This document shows, piece by piece, positions 1-8,157 of a stretch of DNA of 64,000 nt. The first letter of the stretch is position 1. The number at the start of each line of letters is the position of its first letter. Location: contig NZ_FNYY01000019.1 of NCBI RefSeq assembly GCF_900109145.1, forward strand, positions 1 through 64,000, read 5' to 3'. This DNA is from Marinovum algicola. GTDB lineage: Bacteria; Pseudomonadota; Alphaproteobacteria; Rhodobacterales; Rhodobacteraceae. Position numbers and translations under genes: made by a program. Under the pieces are notes generated by a model, which did not search any database, was not told the DNA's origin, and saw nothing but the letters and a program-made list of their open reading frames with translations.

Positions 1-6
1 CTCGGC

Positions 7-2337
7 TCATGATTTTGCGAGTTTTTTGAGGGTAATTTTGAATGTGTTTTCGTCCGGGTCGGTGAAGTAGAGGTCGGCGTCGTAGCCCTGGTCGTCCATG
101 AAGTTGAAGATGCGTTTGGGTTCGGAGCGCCGGTAGGGCACCAGCAGGGTGGCGATGCGGTGGCGTCTGGCGGCGGGGTATGTCGCGTGCAGGCAGGTGC
201 TTTCGGGCAGGCCGGCGTAATCGGCCGGGTCGACGCCGGGGAAGCCGGTGACCTGGCTGAGTTCGGGCTTGCCGGCCTCGGACCAGACCACCTGGCCGTA
301 GAAGCCCGCCGTCTCGCCGGTCATGCGGAAGGAGGTCCGGCCGAGGTCGTAGGGCTGGTTGGCATGCAGCAGCCAGTCGATGGTGACGGCTGCGTCGGCA
401 TCGACGCTGTCGACGATGACGAAGTAGCTGCCGTTCACGAAGTAGACTTCGCGGCCGGCGCGGGTGACCTCGGGCGAGAGGCTCTGATAGGCGGCGGTGG
501 CGTCGCCGTGGATGTAGATGTGGTCGTCGCGCTGCTCGGCGGCGAGGATCGTGCCGGTTGCGGCCATGGCGCGGGCCTTGTCCTTGTCGGCATATTGGCC
601 CTTGCCATTGATCAGGATGGCGTTTTTCGACCGGGTCTGGCGCCGCCAGTTGCGGTGCATCGATGAGTTGAAGGCGACGTAATAGCCCGATTGCACCGCC
701 AGGTCCTCGCCGAAGGCGGCCAGGCAGAAGGCGTTCTGGTCGCCGTGGCTGTGGCTGATCGAGCCGAACGTGCTGCTTTTGAACACGAACTGGATATGGC
801 GGTCGGGGTCGGCCATCTCGTGCTGGATGCCGACCCAGCCGATGCCCTTGAAGTGGCGCATGCCCGAGGGCGGATCCGTAGCTTCGACCAGGGGGAAGTC
901 GGTGAGATAGGTCAGCTCGTCAAAATGGGTGTCCCACCAGCCCCAGTTGTAGAAGGCGCCCTCGGTGCCGGGGTTCAGCCGGGCCAGCTCCTCATGGTAC
1001 CATTGATAGGCGCCATTGCCGGTGACGCCGGCGTATTGCCGCAGGTTGATGCCGGTCTTGATGCAGGGCAGATCGCCCTGGGTGCTGTCGTCGCCGAAGG
1101 TGGCGCGGCGGGTGTTCGGCGCCTTGCAATAGAGCGGGAAGTCGCCGGTGTTGCGGAAGAAGGGGCGCTGGTAGAGGTCGATGCCGGCAAAGCTCTTCAG
1201 CCGGTTGGCGGCCTCGATCAGATAGGCCATGCCCATCATCCAGTAGTTGGTGCCCTCGGCCCAGCCGCCATCGGCATCGCCCCAGGGCGAATAGACCGTG
1301 GCGAGGAACTCGATGCAGTAGTTCAGCCAGTCGCGGGCCTCGCCGCTGCCGTTCTCGCCCTCGTCCTCGCCCAAGAGCGCGATACAGGCCGGCACCAGGG
1401 TCAGCGAGACCGAGCGCACCGCATGGCTGTCATAGGGAAAGAGGTGGATCTTGGCGTTGAGGATGGCGTGTTCGGCAATGTCGCGGGTGCGTTCGTGCAG
1501 CGCGTCGCGCACCAGCCTGCGCTCGTCGTCGGAGAGCTGGTCGTAAAGCCAGTCGTAGCCCCAGGCCAGGGCATTGGTGACGCGGTAGGCCCATTCGTCG
1601 GTATAGGCACGGCTGGTCACCCCCATCGGATCCCAGGAAGCCACCTCCAGCAGCCAGTCCCTGGCGCGGTCGAGCATCGCCTGGTCGCCGGTCACCTGGC
1701 CGCCGATGGCGAGGTGACGGATGGCATAGATCACCTCCTGCAACTCGATGTAGGTCTGGCGCCAGACCGGCGCGGTGCGCTGGTGGCCGGGATAGCCCGC
1801 CGGCTCGCGGGTGATCTCGCGGTCCATCCAGGGCAGGACGGATTTCTCGTAGAAGCGCGCCCAGGTGCAATGGTCGGGATCGGCCTTCACCGCCTTGCGG
1901 AAGGTCTCGAGCCGGGCGGCGTCGAGCCAGAGCCGCGGGTGGCTTTCGGGGGCCTCGGCAAAGCGGCTGGCGCGGCCGGGCAGCGGGGTTTCCGGCAAGC
2001 CCTCGGCCAGGGTGAACTGCCGGGTGGCGCTCCAGCCGGTGACCGGCTGGCCCTCGGCGTCGCAGACCGCATAGGCCCAGTGCCAGGTGCCGGGCTCGAG
2101 CACCCGGTCGGGGGTGAAGAAGTTGAGCGGCACCGGCCCGTGGGTTCGGGTCTCGGCGGCGGGAAAGGCCGGGTCCTGCGACAGGCGCAGCAGATAGAGC
2201 GCCTCGTCTTCGATCACCGGCAGCCAGGTGAAGCGCGGCGGGTTCTCGACGATCGGGGTCTCCGCGTCGGGCGCATACTGGATCGTCAGGCGGCCGGTTC
2301 TGGGTTCGTCGAGCGTGGGGGCGGTGGCGCCGGGCAT
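7..2337 (-). CDS. Cytosolic exo-type oligoalginate lyase-like protein (heparinase II/III superfamily, PL15-like)
   Basis: 776 residues with no signal peptide, so a cytoplasmic enzyme. The N-terminal ~110 residues look like the DUF4962 beta domain, followed by an alpha/alpha-barrel (about 120-430) and a heparinase II/III beta-sandwich with an HSHGDQ motif in the C-terminal half. Candidate catalytic residues are His305 (in DSHAVR) and Tyr365 (in EGTNYW). From memory, the PL15 exolyase Atu3025 has a similar length and a His311/Tyr365 pair. The expected reaction is beta-elimination releasing unsaturated uronate from imported oligosaccharides. It is the last gene seen in the transporter operon, 85 bases after the binding-protein gene. 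The substrate is inferred, not shown: other PL families share this fold. Confidence 0.8.
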   Translation of the reverse strand: MPGATAPTLDEPRTGRLTIQYAPDAETPIVENPPRFTWLPVIEDEALYLLRLSQDPAFPAAETRTHGPVPLNFFTPDRVLEPGTWHWAYAVCDAEGQPVTGWSATRQFTLAEGLPETPLPGRASRFAEAPESHPRLWLDAARLETFRKAVKADPDHCTWARFYEKSVLPWMDREITREPAGYPGHQRTAPVWRQTYIELQEVIYAIRHLAIGGQVTGDQAMLDRARDWLLEVASWDPMGVTSRAYTDEWAYRVTNALAWGYDWLYDQLSDDERRLVRDALHERTRDIAEHAILNAKIHLFPYDSHAVRSVSLTLVPACIALLGEDEGENGSGEARDWLNYCIEFLATVYSPWGDADGGWAEGTNYWMMGMAYLIEAANRLKSFAGIDLYQRPFFRNTGDFPLYCKAPNTRRATFGDDSTQGDLPCIKTGINLRQYAGVTGNGAYQWYHEELARLNPGTEGAFYNWGWWDTHFDELTYLTDFPLVEATDPPSGMRHFKGIGWVGIQHEMADPDRHIQFVFKSSTFGSISHSHGDQNAFCLAAFGEDLAVQSGYYVAFNSSMHRNWRRQTRSKNAILINGKGQYADKDKARAMAATGTILAAEQRDDHIYIHGDATAAYQSLSPEVTRAGREVYFVNGSYFVIVDSVDADAAVTIDWLLHANQPYDLGRTSFRMTGETAGFYGQVVWSEAGKPELSQVTGFPGVDPADYAGLPESTCLHATYPAARRHRIATLLVPYRRSEPKRIFNFMDDQGYDADLYFTDPDENTFKITLKKLAKS

Positions 2338-2373
2338 CGGGATATCCTGTTGCTTGCGGGGAAGATTCGGGGA

Positions 2374-2399
2374 GCCTGCGGCCGGCGACGGCCGCAGGC
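2374..2399 (-). other. 10-bp perfect stem-loop between binding-protein and lyase genes
   Basis: Arms GCCTGCGGCC (2374-2383) and GGCCGCAGGC (2390-2399) pair perfectly around a 6-base loop, inside the 85-base gap of the operon. There is no T-run on the minus-strand side, so attenuation or a 3' exonuclease barrier for the upstream mRNA is likelier than full termination. Confidence 0.6.
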
Positions 2400-2422
2400 G
2401 GGTCTGTCCGGGGGGCTCTGGC

Positions 2423-3994
2423 CTAGCCGCCGTACTGGCGCTCGTAGGCCGAGTTCATCACCTCGAGCACCTCCTCGTAACCCATCTTGTTCAGGGTCTC
2501 GATGTAGCTGTCCCAGTCCTCCTGGATGTCGCCGGAGCCGAGAATCCAGGCCTGCTGGCGCTCCAGCATGTAGGTCTGGATCGAGGGGAAGTACCGGTCG
2601 TAGACCTCCTGCTCCTCCTTGTTGAAGGCGACGCCCAGGAACTGCTCGATCAGCAGGTCCTCGGTGTCATAGAGCTCGATGCCCTTGCGCGCGCTGTCGC
2701 GGGTCCATTGCCATTCGTAGCGGTAGTCCTGCGGGTAGCCGCGATAGACCTGCGCGCCCTCGAGATACATCTGGCTGTTGACCGGCTGGCCCGAGCTCAG
2801 CACCTCGTCCTTGTAGACCGGCGCGCCGTCGATCATGTCCCAGGTCTTGCCCTCGACGCCGAAGTTGGCGAGCAGCGCCCCTTCTTCCGAGAACCAGTAG
2901 TCGAAGTACTTGATGGTCTCGACCGGATGGTCGTTGGAATAGGAGATCGCCCAGCCGTCGGGCTTCATCGGGATGCGGCGGTTTTCCTCGATGCGCACGC
3001 CCGAGACCGATTTCGGCGGCAGGAAGGGGATGAAGTTGAAGCCTTCGACCTTGTCTTCCAGCGCCACGTTGTAACCCGAGGTGGAAGCGAACCAGTCGTG
3101 CGTCATGCCGCCCAGGTTCTCGCCCAGCAGATAGTCGCGCGCCGAGGAGCCGCGGGTGAAGACCTCGGGGTCGATCAGGCCTTCCTCGTACCATTGCGCG
3201 ATATTGGCCAGACCGTCGCGATAGGCCTCCTGGGCGTAAGGATGCACCACGCGGCCGTCCTTGACGTAGAACTGGTGATAGACATCCGCCCCGGTCGAAC
3301 GCGCATCCCAGAGCGTCAGCAGCCGCAGCACCTCTTCCCAGTCGCGCACGAAGAAGGGGATCTCGTCCTGCACGCCGTTGCCGTTGGGGTCCTGATCGCG
3401 GAAGGCCACCAGCACGTCGTAGAGTTCTTCCACGTTGTCGGGCGCCTCCAGCCCCAGCGCGTCGAGCCAGTCCTGGCGGACGAACCAGGCGCGGGCGTAT
3501 TTGCCGTCCGGCAGATAGGGGATGTAATAGACATTGCCGTCATAGGCCTTGATCGCATCCCAGATCTCGGGATGGTCGTCGAACCAGGCCTTGATGTTGG
3601 GCGCATGGTCCTCGACCAGATCGTTGAGCGGCACGAAGGCGCCCTCGGGGCCGTACTGGTTGACCGGCTGCTTGATCAGGTTGCCGCCGACGATGTCGGG
3701 CAGATCGCCGGTGGCGAGCAGCAGGTTCATCGCCTCGTTGTTGTCCTTGGTGTTGCGGCCCGAGGTCTGGTCGATCAGGTGGATATTGGTTTTCTCGCGG
3801 GCCACTTCCTCGACCGGGTAGAGCTTCGAGGTGTCGCCGCCGGGGCCATAGCCCTGGGCGCGCGGCCAATGCATGTGGATCGTCAGCTCGAGCGGCTCCT
3901 CGGTGATCGGCAGATGGCTTTCGGCAGACGCCGGCACGGCGATGGCCGCCGTCAAGGCCGTCGTCGCCAGCATGGTCAGTGACAGGTTTCGCAT
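2423..3994 (-). CDS. Extracellular solute-binding protein of an AlgQ-like oligosaccharide ABC importer
   Basis: 523 residues with a Sec signal peptide (about 1-24, ending PASA). This is the periplasmic binding protein of a CUT1-type sugar importer. At about 520 residues it is larger than ordinary sugar-binding proteins and matches the AlgQ/LipO class. Residues 202-211 read DPNGNGVQDE, an EF-hand-like loop with Asp, Asn, Asn, Asp and Glu at the spacing I recall for the calcium site of AlgQ2 from Sphingomonas sp. A1. A strong ribosome site (GGGAGGA) lies 5 bases before the ATG. The gene follows the two permeases and precedes the lyase. It is flanked by two strong mRNA hairpins, which suggests it is expressed above its neighbours. 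The ligand is inferred to be alginate or another uronate oligomer. Confidence 0.85.
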   Translation of the reverse strand: MRNLSLTMLATTALTAAIAVPASAESHLPITEEPLELTIHMHWPRAQGYGPGGDTSKLYPVEEVAREKTNIHLIDQTSGRNTKDNNEAMNLLLATGDLPDIVGGNLIKQPVNQYGPEGAFVPLNDLVEDHAPNIKAWFDDHPEIWDAIKAYDGNVYYIPYLPDGKYARAWFVRQDWLDALGLEAPDNVEELYDVLVAFRDQDPNGNGVQDEIPFFVRDWEEVLRLLTLWDARSTGADVYHQFYVKDGRVVHPYAQEAYRDGLANIAQWYEEGLIDPEVFTRGSSARDYLLGENLGGMTHDWFASTSGYNVALEDKVEGFNFIPFLPPKSVSGVRIEENRRIPMKPDGWAISYSNDHPVETIKYFDYWFSEEGALLANFGVEGKTWDMIDGAPVYKDEVLSSGQPVNSQMYLEGAQVYRGYPQDYRYEWQWTRDSARKGIELYDTEDLLIEQFLGVAFNKEEQEVYDRYFPSIQTYMLERQQAWILGSGDIQEDWDSYIETLNKMGYEEVLEVMNSAYERQYGG

Positions 3995-4065
3995 GGTGTC
4001 CTCCCTTTATGCGAATTCATTCGGTCTTCGGTTGCCAGGCCCTCGGGAGGGCCTCGGGCGTTCGC

Positions 4066-4100
4066 GCCCGGACAGGGCTCCGCCGGAGCCCTGTCCGGGC
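4066..4100 (-). other. Large 17-bp palindrome between permease and binding-protein genes
   Basis: GCCCGGACAGGGCTCCG at 4066-4082 is exactly complementary to 4084-4100, with one base between the arms. It sits in the 111-base gap after the permease gene in the mRNA. A second small hairpin (GGGCG-TTCG-CGCCC, 4057-4070) overlaps it. In other sugar operons such structures sit between permease and binding-protein cistrons and set their relative mRNA abundance. Confidence 0.7.
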
Positions 4101-4105
4101 GCCGC

Positions 4106-4987
4106 TCACTCCTTCACCCCGCCGAGCAGGATGCCCTTGGAGAAGTATTTCTGCAGGAAGGGGTAGATCATCAGGATCGGGATGATCGAACAGACGATGA
4201 TCGCCGCGGTCACGGTCTCGACCGAATAGGCCGCGGTCAGCAGCGAGGTGGCGAACTCCTCGTCGTCCGAGAGCTCGACGATCACCTTGCGCAGATAGAC
4301 CTGGAGCGGGATCTTGTCCTCGTCCTGGAGCAGCACCATGGCCCAGAAGAAGCCGTTCCAGCGCGACACGATGCAGAACAGCGCCACGGTGGCGATCGCC
4401 GGCTTGGAAAGCGGCACATAGACCTTCCACAGCACCTGGAACTCGTTGGCGCCGTCCATCCGCGCGGCCTCTTCGAAGCTCCGCGGAATGCCCTCGAAGA
4501 AGTTGCGCAGCAGGATGATGTTGAAGCCGTTGACCGCAAAGCCGATGATGATGCCGAAGTAGCTGTCGAGCAGGCCCAGATCGCGCATGTTCAGGAAGAA
4601 CGGAATGAGGCCGGCGTTGAACCACATGGTGAAGGCCACCACCAGGTTCCAGAACCGCCGGCCGTAGAGCTGCGGCTTGGACAGCGCATAGGCGCCGGGG
4701 ATGATGAAGGCCAGGCTCATCAGCGTGCCGCCGATGGTGTAGATGAAGGTGTTGGCGTAAGACGACCAGAACAGCGGCTCGGAGAGCACCTGCTTGTAGG
4801 CCTCCAGCGTGAAGCCCACCGGGGTCAGGATGACATTGCCGGCGCGGGCCTCGAAGCCGGTGCTCATCGACATCGAGGCGATGTAGATGAAGGGATAGAG
4901 CGTCGAGATGGTGAACAGGCCGATCAGCACCATGTTGACGATGACAAAGAGCCTGTCGCCGCGCGAATAGAGGTTCATGTTGGTCAT
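4106..4987 (-). CDS. Carbohydrate ABC transporter permease (AlgM2/LplC-like)
   Basis: 293 residues, six predicted membrane segments, BPD_transp_1 family. The cytoplasmic coupling (EAA) loop is visible as EAARMDGANEFQVLWKV, about residues 170-190. It is one half of the membrane channel; the other half is the gene just upstream (13 bases apart). The length equals that recalled for AlgM2 of alginate importers and also fits LplC/YtcP-type permeases, so substrate cannot be read from this protein alone. Confidence 0.87.
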   Translation of the reverse strand: MTNMNLYSRGDRLFVIVNMVLIGLFTISTLYPFIYIASMSMSTGFEARAGNVILTPVGFTLEAYKQVLSEPLFWSSYANTFIYTIGGTLMSLAFIIPGAYALSKPQLYGRRFWNLVVAFTMWFNAGLIPFFLNMRDLGLLDSYFGIIIGFAVNGFNIILLRNFFEGIPRSFEEAARMDGANEFQVLWKVYVPLSKPAIATVALFCIVSRWNGFFWAMVLLQDEDKIPLQVYLRKVIVELSDDEEFATSLLTAAYSVETVTAAIIVCSIIPILMIYPFLQKYFSKGILLGGVKE

Positions 4988-5000
4988 GTCCGGTCCTCCC

Positions 5001-6005
5001 TTACCAGAGCGAGGTGCGCGAATAGCGCTTGGAGATCGTGTTCGCCGTCATCACCAGCACGAAGGCCACCACCGCGTTGAACAGGCCCGCGGCCGCCGCC
5101 AGATCGTATTGCCCGCCCTGGATGCCCTGGCGGTAGATGAAGGTATTGACCACATCCGCCGTCTCGTAGGTCGCCGGCTGATAGAGCAGGATGATCATCT
5201 CGAAGCTGATCTCGAGCATGTTGCCGATGCGGATGATCAGCATGATGATGATCGTCGGCAGGATCGAGGGAATGGTGATCTTCCACATCATCTGCCAGCG
5301 GCTGGCACCATCGACCACGGCCGATTCATACAGCGTCGGCGAGACCCCGGCGATGGCCGCCAGATAGACGATCGACTGGAAGCCCGCCTCCTGCCAGATG
5401 CCGGTGCCGACAAAGATCGGCCGGAACCATTCGGGCTTGGTCAGGAAGTAGATCGGCTCCACCCCGATCCAGCCGAGGAAGGTGTTGACGATGCCCGCGG
5501 AGGGGCTGAAGGCGGTGATCACGATGCCGGCGATGATCACGCTCGAGATGAAGTGCGGCAGATAGACGATGGTCTGCGCCGTCTTCTTGAAGCTCTGCTT
5601 GAGGATCTCGTTGAACATCAGCGCCAGGATGATCGGCATCGGAAAGCCGAAGAGCAGCCCGTAGAAGGAGATGATGATGGTGTTCTTCAGCGCCCGCAGG
5701 AACTGGTCGTTGCCGAACAGCGTCTGGAAGTGCTCGAAGCCGATCCAGGGGCTGGCCGCCACGCCGCGGAAGATCGAGTAATCCTTGAAGGCGATCTGAA
5801 GCCCGTACATCGGCTTGTAGAGAAAGACCGCCAGCCACAGGATGGTCGGGATCAGCATGACATAGAGCTGCCATTCCCGGCGCAGGTGGTCGCCCACCCT
5901 CTGGATGCGGCTCGGCCGGCGCGCGCGCCGCGCCTCGGAGGCGTCGAAGATCAGCTCTTCGGTCGCCGGGCCGGCGGCGCCGGTGAAGTTGGGATCGTTG
6001 CTCAT
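5001..6005 (-). CDS. Carbohydrate ABC transporter permease (AlgM1/LplB-like)
   Basis: 334 residues with a cytoplasmic N-terminal tail of about 45 residues rich in Arg, then six membrane segments. The coupling loop ESAVVDGASRWQMMWKI contacts the ATPase. Its start codon overlaps the stop of the upstream ATPase gene (bases 6002-6005), so the two are translationally coupled. It pairs with the downstream permease to form an AlgM1-AlgM2/LplB-LplC type heterodimer. Confidence 0.87.
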   Translation of the reverse strand: MSNDPNFTGAAGPATEELIFDASEARRARRPSRIQRVGDHLRREWQLYVMLIPTILWLAVFLYKPMYGLQIAFKDYSIFRGVAASPWIGFEHFQTLFGNDQFLRALKNTIIISFYGLLFGFPMPIILALMFNEILKQSFKKTAQTIVYLPHFISSVIIAGIVITAFSPSAGIVNTFLGWIGVEPIYFLTKPEWFRPIFVGTGIWQEAGFQSIVYLAAIAGVSPTLYESAVVDGASRWQMMWKITIPSILPTIIIMLIIRIGNMLEISFEMIILLYQPATYETADVVNTFIYRQGIQGGQYDLAAAAGLFNAVVAFVLVMTANTISKRYSRTSLW

Positions 6006-7105
6006 TGTTCCAGCACCTGCCCGGGCAGCGTCCGGCCGGTCTCGGCGTCGAAGACCTTGATCAGATGCGGCGCGATGGTGAAGCCCGAGATGCCGTCGAG
6101 GATGTGCATCTGGCCCACCGTCTCGGTGCGGATGACAAAGGGCTCGCCCTGCAGGCTGGCATGGATCAGCGCCTCCGAGCCCAGGGTCTCGACCAGATCG
6201 ACATCGAGGCCGACCCGGGTCGGGTCGGAGGCCCCGGCGACCGCGACGAACTCGGGCCGGATGCCGAGAATGACCGTCTGGCCGACCGCGTTCTGCAACG
6301 ACGGGATCGGTTGCAGCTGGATGCGCTGGCCGTCGAACTCGGCCACCGGGCCGCGATCGCCGGCCACCACCTGCGCGCGGATCATGTTCATCGGCGGCGA
6401 GCCGAGAAAGCCCGCGACAAAGGTGTTGGCCGGGTTCAGGAAGAGCTCCATCGGGCTGCCGATCTGCTCGATCCGCCCGTCGTGCATGACCACGATGCGA
6501 TCGGCCAGGGTCATCGCCTCGACCTGGTCGTGGGTGACATAGATCGAGGTCGCGCCGAGCCGCTTGTGCAGCCGCTTGATCTCGGCCCGCATCTGGGTGC
6601 GCAGCTTGGCGTCGAGGTTCGACAGCGGCTCGTCGAACAGGAAGACCTTGGGCCGGCGCACGATGGCACGGCCCATGGCGACCCGCTGGCGCTGGCCGCC
6701 CGAGAGATCCGCCGGCCGCCGCTCGAGATAGGGCGTGAGCCCGAGGATGCCGCCGACCTCATCGACCGAGGCGGCGATGTGGTCCTTGCTTTCCTTGCGG
6801 ATGCGCAGCCCGAAGGCGATGTTGTCGGCGACGTTGAGATGCGGGTAGAGCGCGTAGTTCTGGAACACCATCGCCACGTCGCGATCCTTCGGCGCCACCC
6901 GGTTCACATGCCGGCCGTCGATCGTCAGATCGCCGTCGCTGATCTCTTCCAGCCCGGCGATCATCCGCAGCGTCGTCGACTTGCCGCAGCCCGAGGGCCC
7001 GACCAGCACGACAAACTCCTTCTCCGCCACCTCGAGGTCGATGCCATGCACCACCTGCACCGCGCCATAGGCCTTGACGATGCCCTCCAAACGAACTCCC
7101 GACAT
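6002..7105 (-). CDS. Sugar ABC transporter ATP-binding protein (AlgS/UgpC/MsmK-like)
   Basis: 367 residues. Walker A GPSGCGKST is near residue 36, the ABC signature LSGGQRQR near 135, Walker B VFLFDEPLSNLD near 155, and a His switch follows in YVTHD. A C-terminal TOBE/OB regulatory domain occupies about 235-367. It energises import by the two permeases encoded downstream and is the first gene of the operon. The tandem operator lies about 110 bases upstream. Confidence 0.92.
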   Translation of the reverse strand: MSGVRLEGIVKAYGAVQVVHGIDLEVAEKEFVVLVGPSGCGKSTTLRMIAGLEEISDGDLTIDGRHVNRVAPKDRDVAMVFQNYALYPHLNVADNIAFGLRIRKESKDHIAASVDEVGGILGLTPYLERRPADLSGGQRQRVAMGRAIVRRPKVFLFDEPLSNLDAKLRTQMRAEIKRLHKRLGATSIYVTHDQVEAMTLADRIVVMHDGRIEQIGSPMELFLNPANTFVAGFLGSPPMNMIRAQVVAGDRGPVAEFDGQRIQLQPIPSLQNAVGQTVILGIRPEFVAVAGASDPTRVGLDVDLVETLGSEALIHASLQGEPFVIRTETVGQMHILDGISGFTIAPHLIKVFDAETGRTLPGQVLEQ

Positions 7106-7212
7106 GTCCTCTCCTCCGTTAAAGTTGCCGGCGCCCGGCCCCCGCCGGTCCCGCCTGTGCGGATGCCGCCCCCAATCAGTTGCATGGCGGTGCGATTCGG
7201 GGCTAACTTAAG

Positions 7213-7248
7213 ACTGGTATACTAGTAACAAATCTGGAATACTAGTAT
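7213..7248. promoter_or_regulatory. Tandem 14-bp operator in the divergent transporter/regulator promoter region
   Basis: CTGGTATACTAGTA (7214-7227) and CTGGAATACTAGTA (7234-7247) are direct repeats exactly 20 bases apart, about two helical turns. Each has a palindromic core: TACTAGTA in the first and ATACTAGTAT in the second. The block is AT-rich in a GC-rich neighbourhood and lies between the divergent ATPase gene and the GntR/FCD gene, the usual place for an autoregulated FCD operator. Confidence 0.7.
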
Positions 7249-7356
7249 GAAGTTCGGCAGGGCGCCCGCCAGACCCCCCAAGGGGCCCGGCGCGCCGGCG
7301 CCGCAGCCACAGCCATCAGGGGGCAGCCGCCGGCCCCGCACAGGGAGACCCGAGGG

Positions 7357-8052
7357 ATGCCACACAGCCTGTCCAGCGACCGGCGCACCGCCGTCGACGA
7401 GATCTTCGACCACCTGCGCGCCGAGATCGACGCCCTGCGCCTGCGCCCCGGCGACCGCATCTCCGAGGCCGAGATCGCCGCCCGCTTCGGCGTCTCGCGC
7501 CAGCCGGTGCGCGATGCCTTCACCCGGCTGGCCAATCTCGACCTGCTGCTGATCCGGCCGCAGCGCGCCACCGAGGTGAAGCGGTTCTCGGCCCGCGAGA
7601 TCGAGAAGTCGCGCTTTGTCCGCGCCGCCGTCGAGGCCGAGGTGCTGCGCCGCGCCGCCCTGGCCGCCGCCGAGACCCAGGCCGCCGCCCGCCAGGCCCT
7701 GACCCAGGAACTCTCCCGCCAGCGCGCCGCCCTCGCCGCCGGCGACGCCCATGGCTTCAGCGCCCTCGACTACGCCTTCCACCGCGCCCTCTGCACCATC
7801 GCCGGCGCCGCCTTCGCCTTCGAGGTGATCGCCGCCGAAAAGGCCAAGGTCGACCGCCTCTGCCTGCTCGGCCTCGCCAAACAGGACCGCATGCCCCAGC
7901 TCCTCGCCGACCACGAAGCCATCGCAACCGCCATCCTCCAAGGAGACCCCGAAACCGCCGTCGCCAACGGAATGAAACACCTCAAAAGACTCGACTCCAC
8001 CCTCGAAAAAATAACCAAAGACAACGCTTCATACTTCGAAAATGAAAAGTGA
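7357..8052 (+). CDS. GntR-family transcriptional regulator (FadR subfamily, FCD domain)
   Basis: 231 residues. An N-terminal winged helix (about 12-75) carries the family pattern RISEAEIAARFGVSRQPVRDAF, and an all-helical FCD ligand-binding domain follows (about 85-215) with Asp/His metal-site candidates (DYAFHRAL, DHEAI). FCD regulators usually bind sugar acids or other organic acids and release DNA on binding. Its divergent position suggests that it represses the adjacent importer/lyase operon until a uronate-derived ligand appears. The start is preceded by AGGGAG about 10 bases upstream. Confidence 0.88.
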   Translation: MPHSLSSDRRTAVDEIFDHLRAEIDALRLRPGDRISEAEIAARFGVSRQPVRDAFTRLANLDLLLIRPQRATEVKRFSAREIEKSRFVRAAVEAEVLRRAALAAAETQAAARQALTQELSRQRAALAAGDAHGFSALDYAFHRALCTIAGAAFAFEVIAAEKAKVDRLCLLGLAKQDRMPQLLADHEAIATAILQGDPETAVANGMKHLKRLDSTLEKITKDNASYFENEK

Positions 8053-8157
8053 CAGGGGCCCTGCCGCCCCTGCCGTCTCCCCCCTGACCCTTGCCGCCAG
8101 GGCGCCCCGCGCGCCCGCCGCCCCATAGCGACCGCCCACCCGGGCCGTCGCGAACCC

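Noticed and set aside
691-3982. Long plus-strand open frames (600 codons or more) opposite the lyase and binding-protein genes
   Set aside because: High-GC shadow frames: no family motifs, composition like reversed coding sequence, and the minus strand holds well-supported genes.
7247-7552. Alternative plus-strand gene beginning at the operator
   Set aside because: It overlaps the GntR gene in another frame and is a Pro/Arg/Ser-rich shadow.
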